NCBI GenBank assembly: GCA_026419785.1
Contig: JAODTK010005243.1
Coordinates: 141,313 to 205,312 of the forward strand
Length of the DNA: 64,000 bases
Source: Sclerodactyla briareus
Lineage: Eukaryota > Echinodermata > Holothuroidea > Dendrochirotida > Sclerodactylidae
Reading direction: 5' to 3'
Positions 46,684-60,111 of this stretch are shown here, in pieces (positions within the stretch are counted from its first letter, which is position 1; each line of letters starts with the position of its first letter). The notes beneath the pieces were generated by a model, which was given only the letters and a program-made list of their open reading frames with translations, was not told where the DNA came from and did no database searches. A program made the position numbers and the translations under genes.

Positions 46684-48271
46684 CAGGGGCGGCGCCAGGC
46701 AGGGTTTTTCGATAGGGGGGGGGGGGAGATTTGGCATTGGAGTTTGACAGGGGGGAGGGGTCTAAGGGAGGGGGGTCTCCCTCCCCTTGCGATTGTTTGA
46801 GTCATTACTACTGCTTTATGATGCAAAAATGGCACATTTGATACACTTTGTATCTACGTCAACGAGATTTGACAAAATCCATAAATTTCTGGGAGAAAAG
46901 AAAAATTATTTCAAATTGCATGACAATTCTTCAGGCAGGTCAGGTCATTCGATACACCTGACCAAAAATAAAACCGATGAAACTGTAACTACGTTCTGTA
47001 CAGGGAGGCAGGCTTATTTTTTTTAAAAAAAAGGCATGTAGTGTGTTATGCTAAAAGATGGTTCTGTTAAAAAAAAATAAAAGCAAAGTGGCCAGTTGTT
47101 AGTTATTTTTCTGTAATTCCCAAAATAGAATCACTCTAGGAAAAAAATTAGAAGCAGTATCAATCAGAATACCCACATTATATCAAGCTGCAAAAAACTG
47201 ATACTTTCTTCCTTCAGCCGTACACTTAAAAAAATGTGTGTAAAATTACTTCAAAGGAGCCGGTCTGAAGACATCACCATAGTAATGTCCCCCAAATCAC
47301 GCATTTGGAGTAACTCTAAACCAACTTTTTTCAGAGTTGTACAATGCCACACATTGTAGCATTGCGTACTTCAACACCTACATAAATAACGACGCTCCGG
47401 CCTATGTCAAGTACAACTTTAGTCCTTCTATGCTTTCTCTTGCCCCTTTCTTTTCAATACAACCTTTATATAGGAGTTTACAGACTGCAAAGGTTGACTG
47501 TAATCGTCAACCACTTTCCACATCCCCTCAAGCGCCACCCTTGGGTTTTGCAGACTTATAACTTGAAGAACGACTGCGTGGACAATGCAAACATGGTGAA
47601 AACCGCGTTCCGTTGACGAAGTTCTTCTTTTTCATTAAGACCTAGCTTTTATAACATATTACTTGATATATGACCGCAACCCACAGCTTGTCCCTCCCCT
47701 CCACTTCCCTGTCACCCTCAAATCATACATTGGATGCTTGCGTCTTTAATTCATTTCATATCGTAGCGTGTCACGCGAAGGGACCTCCTGTCTATTCCAC
47801 CGTGTAGCTGTTAGGCTATTTGGCGGTCTAAACTAATGCAAATTCGAAGATATCTAATGGAGTAAATCGGCTTGGGTCGGAGTGATCACGCATGCCCGCA
47901 CGTGGTCGCAAGGCGCTGCGAATTTGCTAGTTAACATTGAGTCCTTTCCATAGACATATTCTGTGGTCCTTCCACCTAATATTAACGAACCGTGGTCATA
48001 ATGACCACGTGTTCTCAAAACAATAGACATACGCTACATTTGCGAACGCTAATTACAGCAACAGTTGAGTCTCGATTTGAGTCTCGATGAGAACGAATAG
48101 AAAATAACCTAAGTTGGATAACGCATTTTGACACTCAACCCCAGACCCCGAACGAAAAGGTAGTGCATTAAAGCATCATGCTGTCAATTCCATTTTTTTC
48201 GGCCCCAAACCCATAGGGGTGGCAGCCGCCCTCCCTGCCATACCCCCCCTTCCCCCGTGGCGCCGCCCCTG
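46684..48271. mobile_element. hAT-type transposon, perfect CAGGGGCGGCGCCA ends
   Basis: The 14-base tips at 46,684-46,697 and 48,258-48,271 are exact reverse complements; extended outward by AT they reach 16 bases. The flanks ATAATAAT (46,676-46,683) and ATCAAAAT (48,272-48,279) agree at six of eight, so the target duplication is decayed. G runs lie inside the left tip and C runs inside the right. Frames inside (up to 79 codons) show no transposase motif. Confidence 0.75.
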
Positions 48272-48876
48272 ATCAAAATTATAATCGCTAGTGTTCTTGC
48301 CCTTTGGTGCAACCTCCAGTCATTGTGACACATTCGCATCCTTGTCATTTGTTCTCAAATACGCTCTACCTGTACAGTTTCATCGTTGTACGTGTGTGAT
48401 TGTTTATTCTTGTGCTGTATTTTTAATCCACTCTTATTCTGTATTACGAGCATTCAATTACCCTGTGCGGGTGTAATAACGTGAATCTTTTCGGTAACTA
48501 AAATACGGAAGTCTGTTAACTAATTCCATGCCAAAACATTTCGGCACACGGTATGCTCTTTGTAGTGCCCTCTTGACATATCAATTTATCTACGCTGAAA
48601 TACCGTCAGGAATTAAATGAGGGTAATTTTCAAAATAGTCGCCAAATCTCACAAAATTATATACGTTGAATGGTCGTTATTGGAAAATGTTCTTTGGTCG
48701 CAATGTGAGGTTTATTGGAGAAGCGGCGCTCTTCAAAATGGCAACAAAACTCTTTAAAACAGTATGGGATATCCTTACCCTAAACATACCAGTAGAGCAT
48801 ACTGACCCATATGATGCTCGAAAACGCCCAGAGCACCCTGACATTGGTTTCTGTCTGACGCGGTAACTAAGATGCT

Positions 48877-49027
<151 letters not shown>

Positions 49028-49029
49028 AG

Positions 49030-52000
49030 GGGGGGGCCACGAAGTGAGGCAGTAATGAAGGAATTTAGCTTCGCCTTTGTTCCCTGCAGTGAGCATTCAA
49101 GTCTTGCTGAATAAAGTGACTTGGAGCACGATGGCTGCATGAACACACCGTGCCAAGTTTTATATTTGCCCAAGCAACGTGATCGTCAAATGCCCACGAG
49201 TCTGACCGGCCCAAGTGTCTACTAGCCTTAGACTTGCACTACTTGACCACTTTGATATAAAGGACCTGGACCATGTCGGGACCCATGTGATTGTTCAAAG
49301 TACCACCGGGCTGGATCCAGACATCTTTGGTACCAGTAGATCTCATTCCCGACCAGTTTACAGAGGTGGTGAAAATATGGCGCCAGTGTGAAACCTCGCC
49401 TAACCTCATACACTGTAACCACAGATAACACCTACAGCTAACACCTATAGGGCGTGAGTGATCTGAACATGCGGTATGCTCGTTGATAGGGGTTACCTAT
49501 TTATCCAGCCAGTGTATATATAATACGAGCATCAGGCACCAGATCGAACCGTTCACCACAGATCGAGCCGATTTGAAAGGTGGACGGAGCCATAGCACAA
49601 CCCACACGGTGCCCACCATGATACGATAACAATCAGGGTCTTCTCCCATCCCAGAAACGAGCTTTTCTGATGCTTAGCTCTGAACACTTCATGCGGCATG
49701 CTCCACGAATCTAATGATGCCGAACAGAAATGTACAAATTTTATCAATGACAATCGGGTGTGTATTTCTGGAAGTTCAACTTTACAGAGTGACATACAGT
49801 ATGTGGACATGATTAATCTAAAAAAAAAAAAAAAAAAAAAAAAAAACTTCTTTCAAACCATTATTGGATTAAATGCTCCAGTGTATTATTTTATTTAAAA
49901 AATCAATGGCATTATATTTGTTCATTTTATAAAAGAAAGCATTCAGCTATAAATCCCCTTTGCCTGTATATACAGCTAACTAAAATTATACCCCAAACTA
50001 ATTAAGGGCAGGCATGTATCTGTATCGCGCTTATCCATACTGCAGTCTGGGGACCCCATTAAACATTCCACACACCTTATCTAATGAGTGTGAGACAACT
50101 TACTCCCTGAAGACTGGAAGTGGATATGACCCTGGCTGTCACCACTATAACGCACCTGTCATGTGTACGATGCACCGGCCTAATACCCACGTGTAATTGG
50201 CAGTCAATGAAGTCACTGTCAATCCAGATGACTCCCATGTGCATAACTCCCCCGAATGGTCCAGTCACAAAAACAACAGACTTTCATGGCCCTCAATTTA
50301 CAGTGATTATGCAGGAATGGAAAGAAAAGCTGGCCTTACGAGTGGGTCATTTTTCCGGGTTCCATGCATGGGCTATTATATTGACTGGAGAGGACATTAG
50401 AGCGCGTATTGTGTGCCCTGTTCAATTTCCCCGTCAGAGAAACACAAACTCGAAGTGAGGAGGCGCCCTATTGTGTGTGACAGAAAAATCGTGAACACTT
50501 GAGTTTGTTTACTACTCTCTAATCGTGCGAATATCCTTTTCCCATAGACCCGCGAAAATACCTTCGTTGCTCCACAGAAAAGGTGGTATATCATATTGCA
50601 AGATTCTGCAACAACTTCAGCGAATGTTACCCTGTTTCAGAAAACGCGGGAAAGTCAGACGACAACATAATTAATTCGAGAATACGAATCGATTGCATCT
50701 GACAAAAGCACAATCTAGGCTCAAAGTATAAAATTACGGAGTGAACTAGAGCTTAATAATGTTAAGCTGAATTAGCGGAGGCCGTCAACGGAGCATATTC
50801 TAATCTCCGACGAAATGCGAACCATGTCGCCCAAATCACATGTCACTAAAACACTACCATAAGTGAGGGCGCTGCTCGGCTTAGCAACACGGTTCCACAC
50901 TGACTTCTGTTCTGTATAGGAACTTCAGTACAGCATGTCCGGGGCTTGATTCCATGTCACCAGAGTGACTGAGGGGCGTGTCAATTTACAAGAAATGTAT
51001 AACCTACCTTTGTCAATGACCTCACTTTTGGGGGTATTAGGGGCGCTGGGTCATAAAATTGAACAAGGTGCCATAATACAAGCAGGGCTGAATCTTGCCA
51101 GTGAACCTAATGGTTCGAAAAGCCCTGTCACACAACCCACGAAAAGAAAAAGAAAAACAACCTTAAAAATGTATTTACACTGAACCAGGCCTTTTCGCAA
51201 ATAGCAATGTTGCGGTGCACTGTGGGATAGTTTTTGATGCATGCTGGATACTTCGGGGGCAGTTTTGTGTTAGCATGTATTGGAAAAACTTGAAAAGAAA
51301 TTTTCAATTTTTTTTCAATTATCTTTCCCTAGTCTGTGCATATTCTCTCAAAATTTGGTATGTTGCCCCCGATAATTTCTTAACATACATATCTTTATTG
51401 TGACAAATCTGACTAAAATGTGTTATTTGTCACCAGGAGAAAAAAAAAAATTATCCGCTGAAATACCTATTTGGGTTTGGCCTCCCATAGAATTGCCTAA
51501 TTTATTGCCGCCCTGAACTAGACCACAATGCATTGCAAGAGGCTATTTGGCAAAGAAGCTATGGAGCAGTAATGAATTCAAAACTCTGTACATTCAAGAT
51601 CCCACCCAACACTAGCAACACCACCCACACGACCCCATAATAATCCTTCCAGATTTTGTGATGCGGATGAATATATACCTTCCACGTTGGTAAGAAAATT
51701 TCAAGAAACCACAAAGCATAATTTAAGGAGCAGACCTAACTCACCCCATTCGCTAGGAGTAGAATCAATTTGGTGCACTACAACCACTGAATCATGAACA
51801 CAAGATTTCTTTAAATTACAAAAGACTTATTATAGGAGAATCAAAGAAAAATTATCTCATGGCAAGTGGATTTACAGAGGATAATAATTATTTACAAATA
51901 GAAAAAGAATCATTTCACAGCAATCATCTGGAATAAAATTTAATAGCAATATTTAAACAAATAATGATACAACCAGAAAATGAGGTGATAAGGGGCAGGC

Positions 52001-52240
52001 CATAGGGGAAGGTGGGTCATGAGGGATGTGGAGGCTGGCTGGCTGGACACCATCAAGTTTGCCGAGTTCCATCAACATGCTTCAGGAGCGAAGAGTTCCA
52101 CTCCTGTTATATGCATGGTAAGACAGCAATCCCCTCCACATGGCAATACTTGGAGCTGCCGCCACACACACGCCCAAAAAAGAAAAGACGATAATTGTAA
52201 TCACCCCTGTTTCCGTAAAACCAATGGCTTCATATTGTTC
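49030..52240. other. No assignable gene; mostly unique DNA with A-runs
   Basis: A poly-A of about 26 bases lies at 49,820-49,845. Frames of 60-112 codons at 50,014-50,458 overlap on both strands and carry no motif I recognise. A CATG-GTAAGA at 52,107-52,117 would be a good splice donor following an open stretch from 52,019, but it does not join in frame to the next candidate. Confidence 0.3.
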
Positions 52241-52248
52241 ATTTGTAA

Positions 52249-52413
52249 CTTAAAGGCTTCAAATTGAGTGACTTCTTTTTTGGGGAGGATATTCACTTCC
52301 ACAGTAGTTCTCGGATGGAGGAGATTTGTAGCAGTCTTCAGAAGATGATGGCGAATGAAGGAAATATTGCAGATCAATGGTTAGACATTCAGGCAACACC
52401 TAGTACTCCCTGA
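52249..52413 (+). CDS. Candidate terminal exon (54 codons), unknown function
   Basis: One frame is open from a stop just upstream (52,246) to TGA at 52,411-52,413. It reads an ordinary protein-like sequence with a hydrophobic start (FKLSDFFFGEDIHF) and an amphipathic, probably helical stretch (MEEICSSLQKMMANEGNIAD) before a short tail. TTCACTTCCACAG at 52,291-52,303 could be a splice acceptor inside it. No family is recognised. The minus-strand frames over the next 200 bases are alternatives I could not exclude. Confidence 0.27.
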   Translation, partial: LKGFKLSDFFFGEDIHFHSSSRMEEICSSLQKMMANEGNIADQWLDIQATPSTP

Positions 52414-55190
52414 AGATATTCCAGGGTCCTCATGTCCTGCATTGGTACAAACAATAATGTTGATCTCTGCCTCTGCAAACCGATTAACACTCTCCCAGAC
52501 CATTTTCCTGTTCTCCTTTTGGCCTGCTCGAATCGGACATCGATGGTGCCATGCCACAACCCACGTCTGCACATATGGTTTCCCCCCCCCCCCTGCCTCA
52601 GCCTAGGGTGGTGGCCCTAATCTTGATGATGACAGTAGCTCATTATCATTCATGGTAACCGAGTTGTTCAATTCATCCGATGCAGTAGTAAGCATGTTTT
52701 GGTGTTTTCCTAACATGTTTGCCTTTGAGAAGGTCATGCTGCCAAGGTTATCTTCGCCTGCCATTTATTGGGCGGAATTTGCTGACCAAAGAGCTTCACA
52801 CCACTTGTGACCATGCTCACAGTCTCCATGTGATCACAGGGTTTGAGGCAATGATCCAAGACCATAGCCATTGCAAGCGACCAAAAGGCCGCAAGCCTTG
52901 TGAACTTTTACAGCGAGATTTGCGAACGGGTTCTAGAATTTGTGGATATATCACAAATTGATTGAAAGTATTACCCTTCCCATGCTATGGACTGTCTGCG
53001 TAATCCTAGGGGAAGGGCATCCTGACAAGAACCTCCAACCTACCGTGTGCCTGAGAAACTGTTCACTGGGTGTGTGCATGCCGCAAAAATGATTAATTAT
53101 CCATTTCCCTTTTCTAGGGTCAGGGATGGTTGAATCAAGCAAATTCAAATCCTGACAATTATTGTAATAAGTCCACACCACAAGATTATCTGTCCTGATG
53201 GTTTCTTTCATCAGTCTTTCGTCAGTATATCAACTATCCCCCAAAAATATCTCCCAAAATATCAAATTACGACCCTAGATCAACTCAATAACTGACATGT
53301 AAATTGAACAATTTTTTTTTAGTGACAACAAATGCACAGATACGGCAATTAACCCCACCACCCAGGTATCCTCTATAACTACAGGTGCGAGTTTTGAAGA
53401 CAGGAGAGGTTAAAAAAACTATTAAACCGTAGGATGACCACTGAATTAACTTGATGCCAAGAAATATGACTACTGTACAAACACTTGCATGAACGAAAAC
53501 TAAACTAAACACTACAAAACAAATATCAGTACCCCATAATAACCCGGCAAACACCAGAAAAGTCTAAAACAAAAAAACAGTGGAGAGTAGAAAAAGAGTC
53601 CACAGCCGGTTAGCTCAACCCATTAAAAGTTACTAAACGCAAGGGGCATCAGTGTCGCAGCTGACTGACAGTCACATTACGAGTTATTCAACCTCATATA
53701 GTTATGTATGTGTGGTCCCCCAACATACTCAAGGCCACTTTTTCATCCATTTTGTGTCAAGGGTCATATCTTCACAATCTATGACGAGAAAGTGCTAACT
53801 CAATCAACGCGTTTTTGTAGGTTTCGAAAATTGACACAACACTGAAGAAGAGTAGTCAGTGTTTAACCCAACTGTATTGGTTTCCATGCAGATAAATCCA
53901 ATGGGAATCCTACCAGACGAAATGATGGACCCCGTTACGAATCCCTTTTGATGTCATACCTAATATTTTATGTTTACCTATGTGTCCACTACTTGACCTG
54001 GTGGAGGGATTATCGCACCATGTTGAATGGTGTTCAAACTTGTATCCTTCCCCATCCTCAGTTTTCCCAGTCCAGAGATTGAATGAATAGGAGGCCTTTC
54101 CAATGTTGGGAGTGGGCAATTCTGAACAGCTGAGGGTAAGACAGATTCTCCTCCATAGCTATATATTTGGGCCCTATTTTTTTTAAACTGTCAACACACC
54201 CTTTGAAAATTCATCCCTCATCCCGCCCCATCGTTCCGATGTTAAAGTCGATAAGTATGGGGGGAATCTGTACAGTTTTGTGTTGTAGATTTTTTAGTTT
54301 TCATCTGGGAAGTTTCAAAAGATTTTCTGTACAACTGTCCCATGCAATGTTGACTGCCAGTACCACCCCTGGGACCTCTGACACAATATAAAATTGTGGC
54401 TATCGTTAAAAAACTGTGAAGAGGCTATTTAAACTTGCATTCTTCTCCTGTCCTACTCAGTTTCCCAAGTCTAGAGATTTGACAGCCTGAGCAACCTTGA
54501 GTCACATCCCCATTGTTATCCAACTGAGGATGTACTGTTCCTTTTGTCACACGCTTTCCCTGCCCAACTATAATTCATCTAGCACACTCGTTCAAATGGG
54601 TCGACTACTGCTGCCCCTCCATTGGTGGACAAAGGCTAACAATATCCTAATTGGTCTTATTCTGCTTGTGTGACACCTCTCCAACTCAGCAAATCCTTGT
54701 TACTACTCTCATTGGGCGAATAATGTCACATGGCATTGGAATAGAAGTCCAGAATCCCCCACCAAAGAAGAAAAGAAAAAAAAGCAACGCTTCCACAATC
54801 CACCCGATAGAGTAGTTTTTCCCATGTTATACCCGTTCGGTTCTTCAGTTGATCAACATACTGCTCTCTTATTTTCTGTATAGCAACTCAACTTCTGTCA
54901 CAATACTTTTGCTTGCCTGCACACGCCTACAACAAAGTCATAAAAAGCCTCTTGATTTTGTCGTTGGTGCAATATCGAGCAGATAACAAACAATGCGATT
55001 TGCCCCAGTGTCTCGCCTGGTTGCGCGATCAGTGTTTAACTTCTATTAGTCACCATGCCAACACTTACAAAGCATTTCATGTTTCGGCTTAAAGATTTTG
55101 GTAGTAGCAGCCTGGTAATCATGACCATTTCAATTCGAAAGGACTGAGTAGATTGGCAATGTTCTACTTTAAACTTAAAGACTTTGTGAA
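52414..55190. other. No assignable gene; weak direct repeat near 54 kb
   Basis: 'caaacttgtatccttccccatcctcagttttcccagtccagagattgaat' at 54,033-54,083 has a relative at 54,431-54,482. CCAAT-like words cluster at 54,610-54,720 but no gene start is visible next to them. Frames are short and unrecognised. Confidence 0.3.
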
Positions 55191-55194
55191 AATG

Positions 55195-57010
55195 TGACTG
55201 ACATTGCCTAAATTATGCAAATTTAGGCAATTACCAAGTTTCACGAAAATCGGCAAACTTTAAAATTATCATAAATCATGCAAATCAAACACGTTGAGTG
55301 ACCTCCAGTGACCCTGAATCCATGATAAACTAGAGCACCATTCGGTCTGTAGTCTCAAACCGCAAAATGTCCAAAACGAATGTACAATCATGTGATAAAT
55401 CAATGTTCACGACATGAGGGCTAGAAGGCAGTTTTTCAAACAATTGCCTATTGCGTGCCCCTGTAACAATTTTGACCATGATCTTCATATGGCCACAGAT
55501 GTCTTAGCAGTCAATAACCATTCCACATGAAGGGCCCCAAGGCCCAGGCCCACACTGAGCCTTGGGAGCTAAATTCCTGGGCACCATGAGGTACAGGTTA
55601 GACAACCAGTATACTGAACTCCGCACTGTGTAACAGAATTTGTAAGAGATACAGGATTTTGCCACATTTTATATATTGGGCCCTAGGCCCAAACTGGACC
55701 TTGGCCCAAAAATTCCCAAACACCCCCAACGCCCCTATACAAAGGACCCATACATGTAACTTTGAAGAAAATCAGATTGAAGCTTGTGGAGGAGATGCAT
55801 TCAAGCACCATGGGTGAAATATCATAAAATGGGCCTTCGGGCCCAAGTTGGACCTCGCAGCGAAAATCCTGAACACACCGAAGGTACAGCTATTAGACCA
55901 TCATTATTACCGAACATACACTCTGCACTAATTGGTCGGAGATACAAGATTTTGTGGTATATCACATAATGGGCCTCATGGTCCAAACTGGGCCCGGGCC
56001 CAAAATTCCTGAACACCCCAATGGCCTTTACCCAAGAAGCATTAAATGCAACTTTGAAGAAAATCATTGAAGCTTGTGGAGGAGATTCCTTCAAGAGCAC
56101 CATTGTGTGAAATATCATAAAATGGGCCTTCGGGCCCAAGTTGGACCTCGCAGCGAAAATCCTGAACACACCGAAGGTACAGCTATTAGACCATCATATG
56201 ACCGGACATCAGCAACTCTGCAACTCATTTGCAAGGAATACAAGATTTTTGGTATATCACATAATGGGCCTCATGGTCCAAACTGGGCCCTTGGCCCAAA
56301 TTCCCGAACAACCGCAATGGCCCTCTTTACCCAAGAAGCATTAAATGCAACTTTGAAGAAATCATTGAAGCTTGTGGAGGAGATGGCAATTTTCAAGTCC
56401 TTGTGTTGAAAGTTCATGAATGGGCCCTCGGGACCAAGTGGACTTGGATAAAAAAATCCTTAACACCCCGAAGGTACGGCTGATAGATTATCATTAGGAC
56501 CGAACTCAGCACTGTGCCCAAAATTTGTAGGAGATACATTTTGGAAAATTTACACATAAGGGCCTATATTGCCCCTTTAATACCCGTTGACCATTGACCT
56601 TCACAAGGTCAGACCTGTCTCATGGGTCAACGACATGTGTCCAAGTTGGGCCGACATCCATCACAGAAATGACAGTTTGGGAGGCAACGGCATATGTTCA
56701 CAGACTGGATAGATAGATGATTAGATAGATAGATAGATGATAGATAGATCGATAGATAAGAGTGACATGCAGATTTCAATAGCTTCAAGCAGCATAGCTG
56801 GTTGAGCTAAAAAATGGTAACTCAGGTAAACCTACGCCACCAGGTTTCTGAAAACCAACGCAACTTAAAGATTTCTCATAAATTAATGCAAATTAGGTAT
56901 GTTGATGACCTCCAGTGACCTCGCATCTTTGTTAAAACAAAAGTTTGTGATTGAAGAGACCAAGTTTCGTAAAATCTGATAAAAAAACAACTTTTGAATT
57001 CGCATGAATT
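55195..57010. repeat. Composite repeat, third locus: flanks plus ~290-bp tandem core
   Basis: The left flank (55,195-55,510) and right flank (56,560-57,010) bracket a core (55,510-56,560) in which 'cagcactgtgcaac'-type words recur about every 294 bases (55,620, 55,915, 56,207, 56,502). A nearly perfect pair of 'gaaatatcataaaatgggccttcgggcccaagttggacctcgcag' blocks is at 55,815 and 56,107. 'ttatgcaaat...gacctccagtgacct' occurs in both flanks, so the element has repeated outer modules. It is uninterrupted at the point where the 18-kb copy carries a hAT insertion. Confidence 0.8.
56707..56759 (+). repeat. GATA/TAGA microsatellite
   Basis: About twelve copies of GATA/TAGA with a few interruptions (GATGATTAGATA, GATCGATA), lying in the right flank of the composite repeat. 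Confidence 0.9.
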
Positions 57011-58615
57011 ATGCAATTGGACACGTATTACGACATATTTTTAACGCTGAACTCTAATCAGTTCATCATCCTTATATCCCGCATCTGTGTGCCAAACCAA
57101 CTCACCATAGCATCTGCGGTTCATCGTAATCTTGCACACGAGCCTAAACAATAAATTAACATAAAATAGGCTACTTACCTTACTTATTTAGTGACTTTTG
57201 TGCCAAAAATCTAATCAGAACCTTTCACCCCAACCCTGATTATAATTACCCTTAAAATGTTCTCTGCAATTGCACTAACCGTTCGAAGGATATCCTACTA
57301 ACGAGAGATTGTGATGCACACACACACGCACCACACCATACACACGCCCATGTGAACTCACTGAGTCTGCCCCCTTATTTCATTCAGGCATACAAAAATT
57401 GCATGCAACGGTTCATATTATCCTAATCCTTGACGACTTTTTTGATTCATTTAATTATTAGACCGTTGCACTCATAAACGTTCATTGTTTATGTTTTATG
57501 TTCCACATTTTTTCTGTTTGGTCAAGTATGGCTTGCAGAATGAATGAAATGGTCAAGATCCATTCGAGAATCATTGTTCGATTTTCGACCGAAATCACTC
57601 ATTTTCCTCCTCCCACTCAGGAGTGCAGAATAAGTGTGACTGAACTCTTGCAAGCCTCATTAACACTGGTTATCATAAATGCAGTGAATGAGGAACTATT
57701 TAATATTCATGATCTACATAGTCAATTCTGATATATCACAAAAAAGTGTGAACAGAATCTTTCATATACAAAAATTCCTCATTCTACTTACTTCGACCAG
57801 TGTCGTTTCATAGCAGTACTAATTTTTAGAATCGCCCACTTTTCGCAGGAGGGCCAAATTCCTATTATTGTTTCAAGAATACTGACTAATTCGCGACAGC
57901 ACATTTTTCTCACCAATGTTAGTATTGTGAGACATGACTGCACCTTGACTAGAGTAATGATACAGCACATGTCAATGGCCCCTAAGGTGAGTCAGGAGAT
58001 GAAGTCCACATCATGACTCGAAGATCATGTTCTAGTCCTTGTTATGACCACCTGATTCCGTGTGAGGTCTAATATGACTCAACAGGACTTGTGAGGTACA
58101 CCACGACACGCATCATGACTCAACATAACTGACACTATCTTTTCTCACATGACTACTCATTCTGTTCTTCCATTTTTGAAGGCACCTCAACTCATAACGC
58201 CACTCCTTGAATGACTGAACATAGTTCACGTACAACTTGTGGTTGAGCACCATATGCGACTCATGGTACGAGTGACTACACGACTCACATCATCGACGTC
58301 TCCATCTCTGCAAGTCTCTGGAGGCGGCTTCATGGGATCCTCCTCTACTAACAACAACCTGAATGGAGAAACAATCATTCAAATATATCATCTAATATCA
58401 TCTAATCCTTACAACAATAATTTGGCTCAGCCTACAATTGTTCGAACTTACTTTTTCCTCAGTCATCTGCTACTTCTGATACGAAACAACAAAATATGCA
58501 ACGCCCACATTGTTTTAAAACCTTCTGGCACTGGCATTGATGAACACACCTTTGTGGGGCGATGCTTGTTTTTTCTACTGCATTACTTCACCCATGGTCC
58601 CATTTAACACTCCTG
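57011..58615. other. No gene supported; CA-rich patch and short frames
   Basis: A short CA-rich stretch is at 57,316-57,347. A 122-codon frame at 58,239-58,607 has no recognised motif and irregular composition. Repeated 'catgactc'/'gactca' words occur at 58,010-58,260 but do not form a regular array. Confidence 0.3.
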
Positions 58616-58619
58616 GATG

Positions 58620-58800
58620 AATGAAGCCCATACTCCATGGCATGGTTCCTCATAAATGAGTACATTATTCCCTACTGTTTTGGGGTCAGGTCACGGTCAT
58701 CCTGGATATTGTAAGTCTGAAAAAATCTTGCTAACAAGTTAATATTCAGAAGGCCTGGCCCCGATCAAGTTCAAACTTGATGAGAGCATCCCTACTGCTT
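58620..58800 (+). repeat. Single divergent copy of the ~146-bp family
   Basis: 'ttccctactgttttggggtcaggtcacggtcatcctgg...gtaagtctgaaaaaatcttg' follows the unit order of the array at 37,330-38,240. Confidence 0.55.
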
Positions 58801-58892
58801 AGGCCTACTCCATCCCCCTTTTTCTGCTATGGGGATATGACTGGACCCCCCCCCCCCCCCACAGCATTGCTCACACTACCCCATTTCCATTT

Positions 58893-59098
58893 GTGGGGCA
58901 ATGGCTCATTCACTCCACTGCATATTGATCAAGCAGGGCTTCATGAACGACAGCAGCAGGTCCAATTTTTGGCTGATGTGATCAAGCATGAGAAATACAG
59001 CCATACCAACTGCTGCTATGTTAAGCCAGGACGGCTTCGCTAGCCCTCAAATAAACCTCTCAAAGTGCCGGGTAGTGACACCCAACTTCCGCACATAG
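58893..59098 (+). other. Exon-like open stretch in two frames, unknown
   Basis: One frame reads QAGLHERQQQVQFLADVIKH and runs on to TAG at 59,041. A second frame reads a short Ser/Asn-rich stretch and, after a stop, another open block to TAG at about 59,098 containing AAMLSQDGFASPQINLSKC. Both look like ordinary protein, so this could be a decayed coding region with a frameshift. I do not recognise it. Confidence 0.18.
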
Positions 59099-59946
59099 GC
59101 GATACCCTCATCTACTTCGAACAGAAACATTGAAATGCTGGATCTGATTTTCTTTCTTTTCCTTTTGTTCCACCGTAACCTTGCACCATTGCCCGCCGGT
59201 GGCTGCAAACGAATCCATCCCCTCTTGAGACTATGTAGTCAGCATGTAATGACAACACGGGTGGCGATCATAAGAAGAACCACGAAGATTCCGACATGCC
59301 CCCGACGTGAAAGATGGCCTTACTTTGTTGATGTCTGCCCGCTCGATCTTGGGTACTCATAGGAAAGCTTCTGGTCCGTCTAATGCTTTGGTTTAGCAAA
59401 CTGTTTTGGTTACAGCTGTGAGGATAATGTAAGGGTAAAATATTGCTGTGCAACATCTACTAGCCTCAATACCATCCATTGTTTGGCGAGGTATGGTACT
59501 ATTTCTAGTTCGAATAAGCCATCAAATATGTGAGCGACTGGTCCATGTCATTCATACAATTGTTGACTCGTTGAATTGATTTCAAGTGAATATAAAGGTA
59601 GCGTCAGTGGTCCAAAGACTGCAGGACTGCATAGATTTCCTTTTGCTTTAATAACATCAAAATCCAAGAGCATCATAGGTGGGTGGGTGGGTGGTGAGGA
59701 GTGCGTAATAGTTGTTGCCAGCTGCTCTAAAACTAATGTCCTGATGAGTGAACCCAAAATTGCACCTTTCTAAGTTTATTGGAACTACATTGCCACAAAC
59801 AGTGGCAGTACGTCCTGCCACAAACGTTGTTTTCTGGACTTGTACCGTGTCAGGCATGACAAAGAAAACCAGCCATATGGAATCAGGTTTAAGCTATTAG
59901 ATAGGATTAATGCATGTTCGATTTTTCTGTTTAGGTTTCAGTTCAT

Positions 59947-60111
59947 ATAGCAGGACAGTGTAGAGTGGTTACCAGTGATGCTTTTTCAGCAACATTCCAG
60001 GGTCGAGTTTCCAGCGTCAGCCATCGACTTTTTCTTGGTGGCTGTACTTGCAGTTGCGATAAGCAAGGTCAGTCTCACTCCATATTCCGCTGTGGTGCAG
60101 GGACCTTGTGA
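59947..60111 (+). other. Exon-like open stretch with clustered Cys, unknown
   Basis: The frame opens near a TATAG acceptor-like site and contains SHRLFLGGCTCSCDKQ just before AAG-GTCAGT, a plausible donor at 60,067. Another frame across the same DNA is also open for 63 codons, so frame choice is uncertain. GC-rich open stretches continue to about 60,825, also unassigned. Confidence 0.17.

Noticed and set aside
59548-59857. Coding region with a zinc-finger-like HRFP word
   Set aside because: A four-residue resemblance without the required Cys and His residues, and frames on both strands are equally open.
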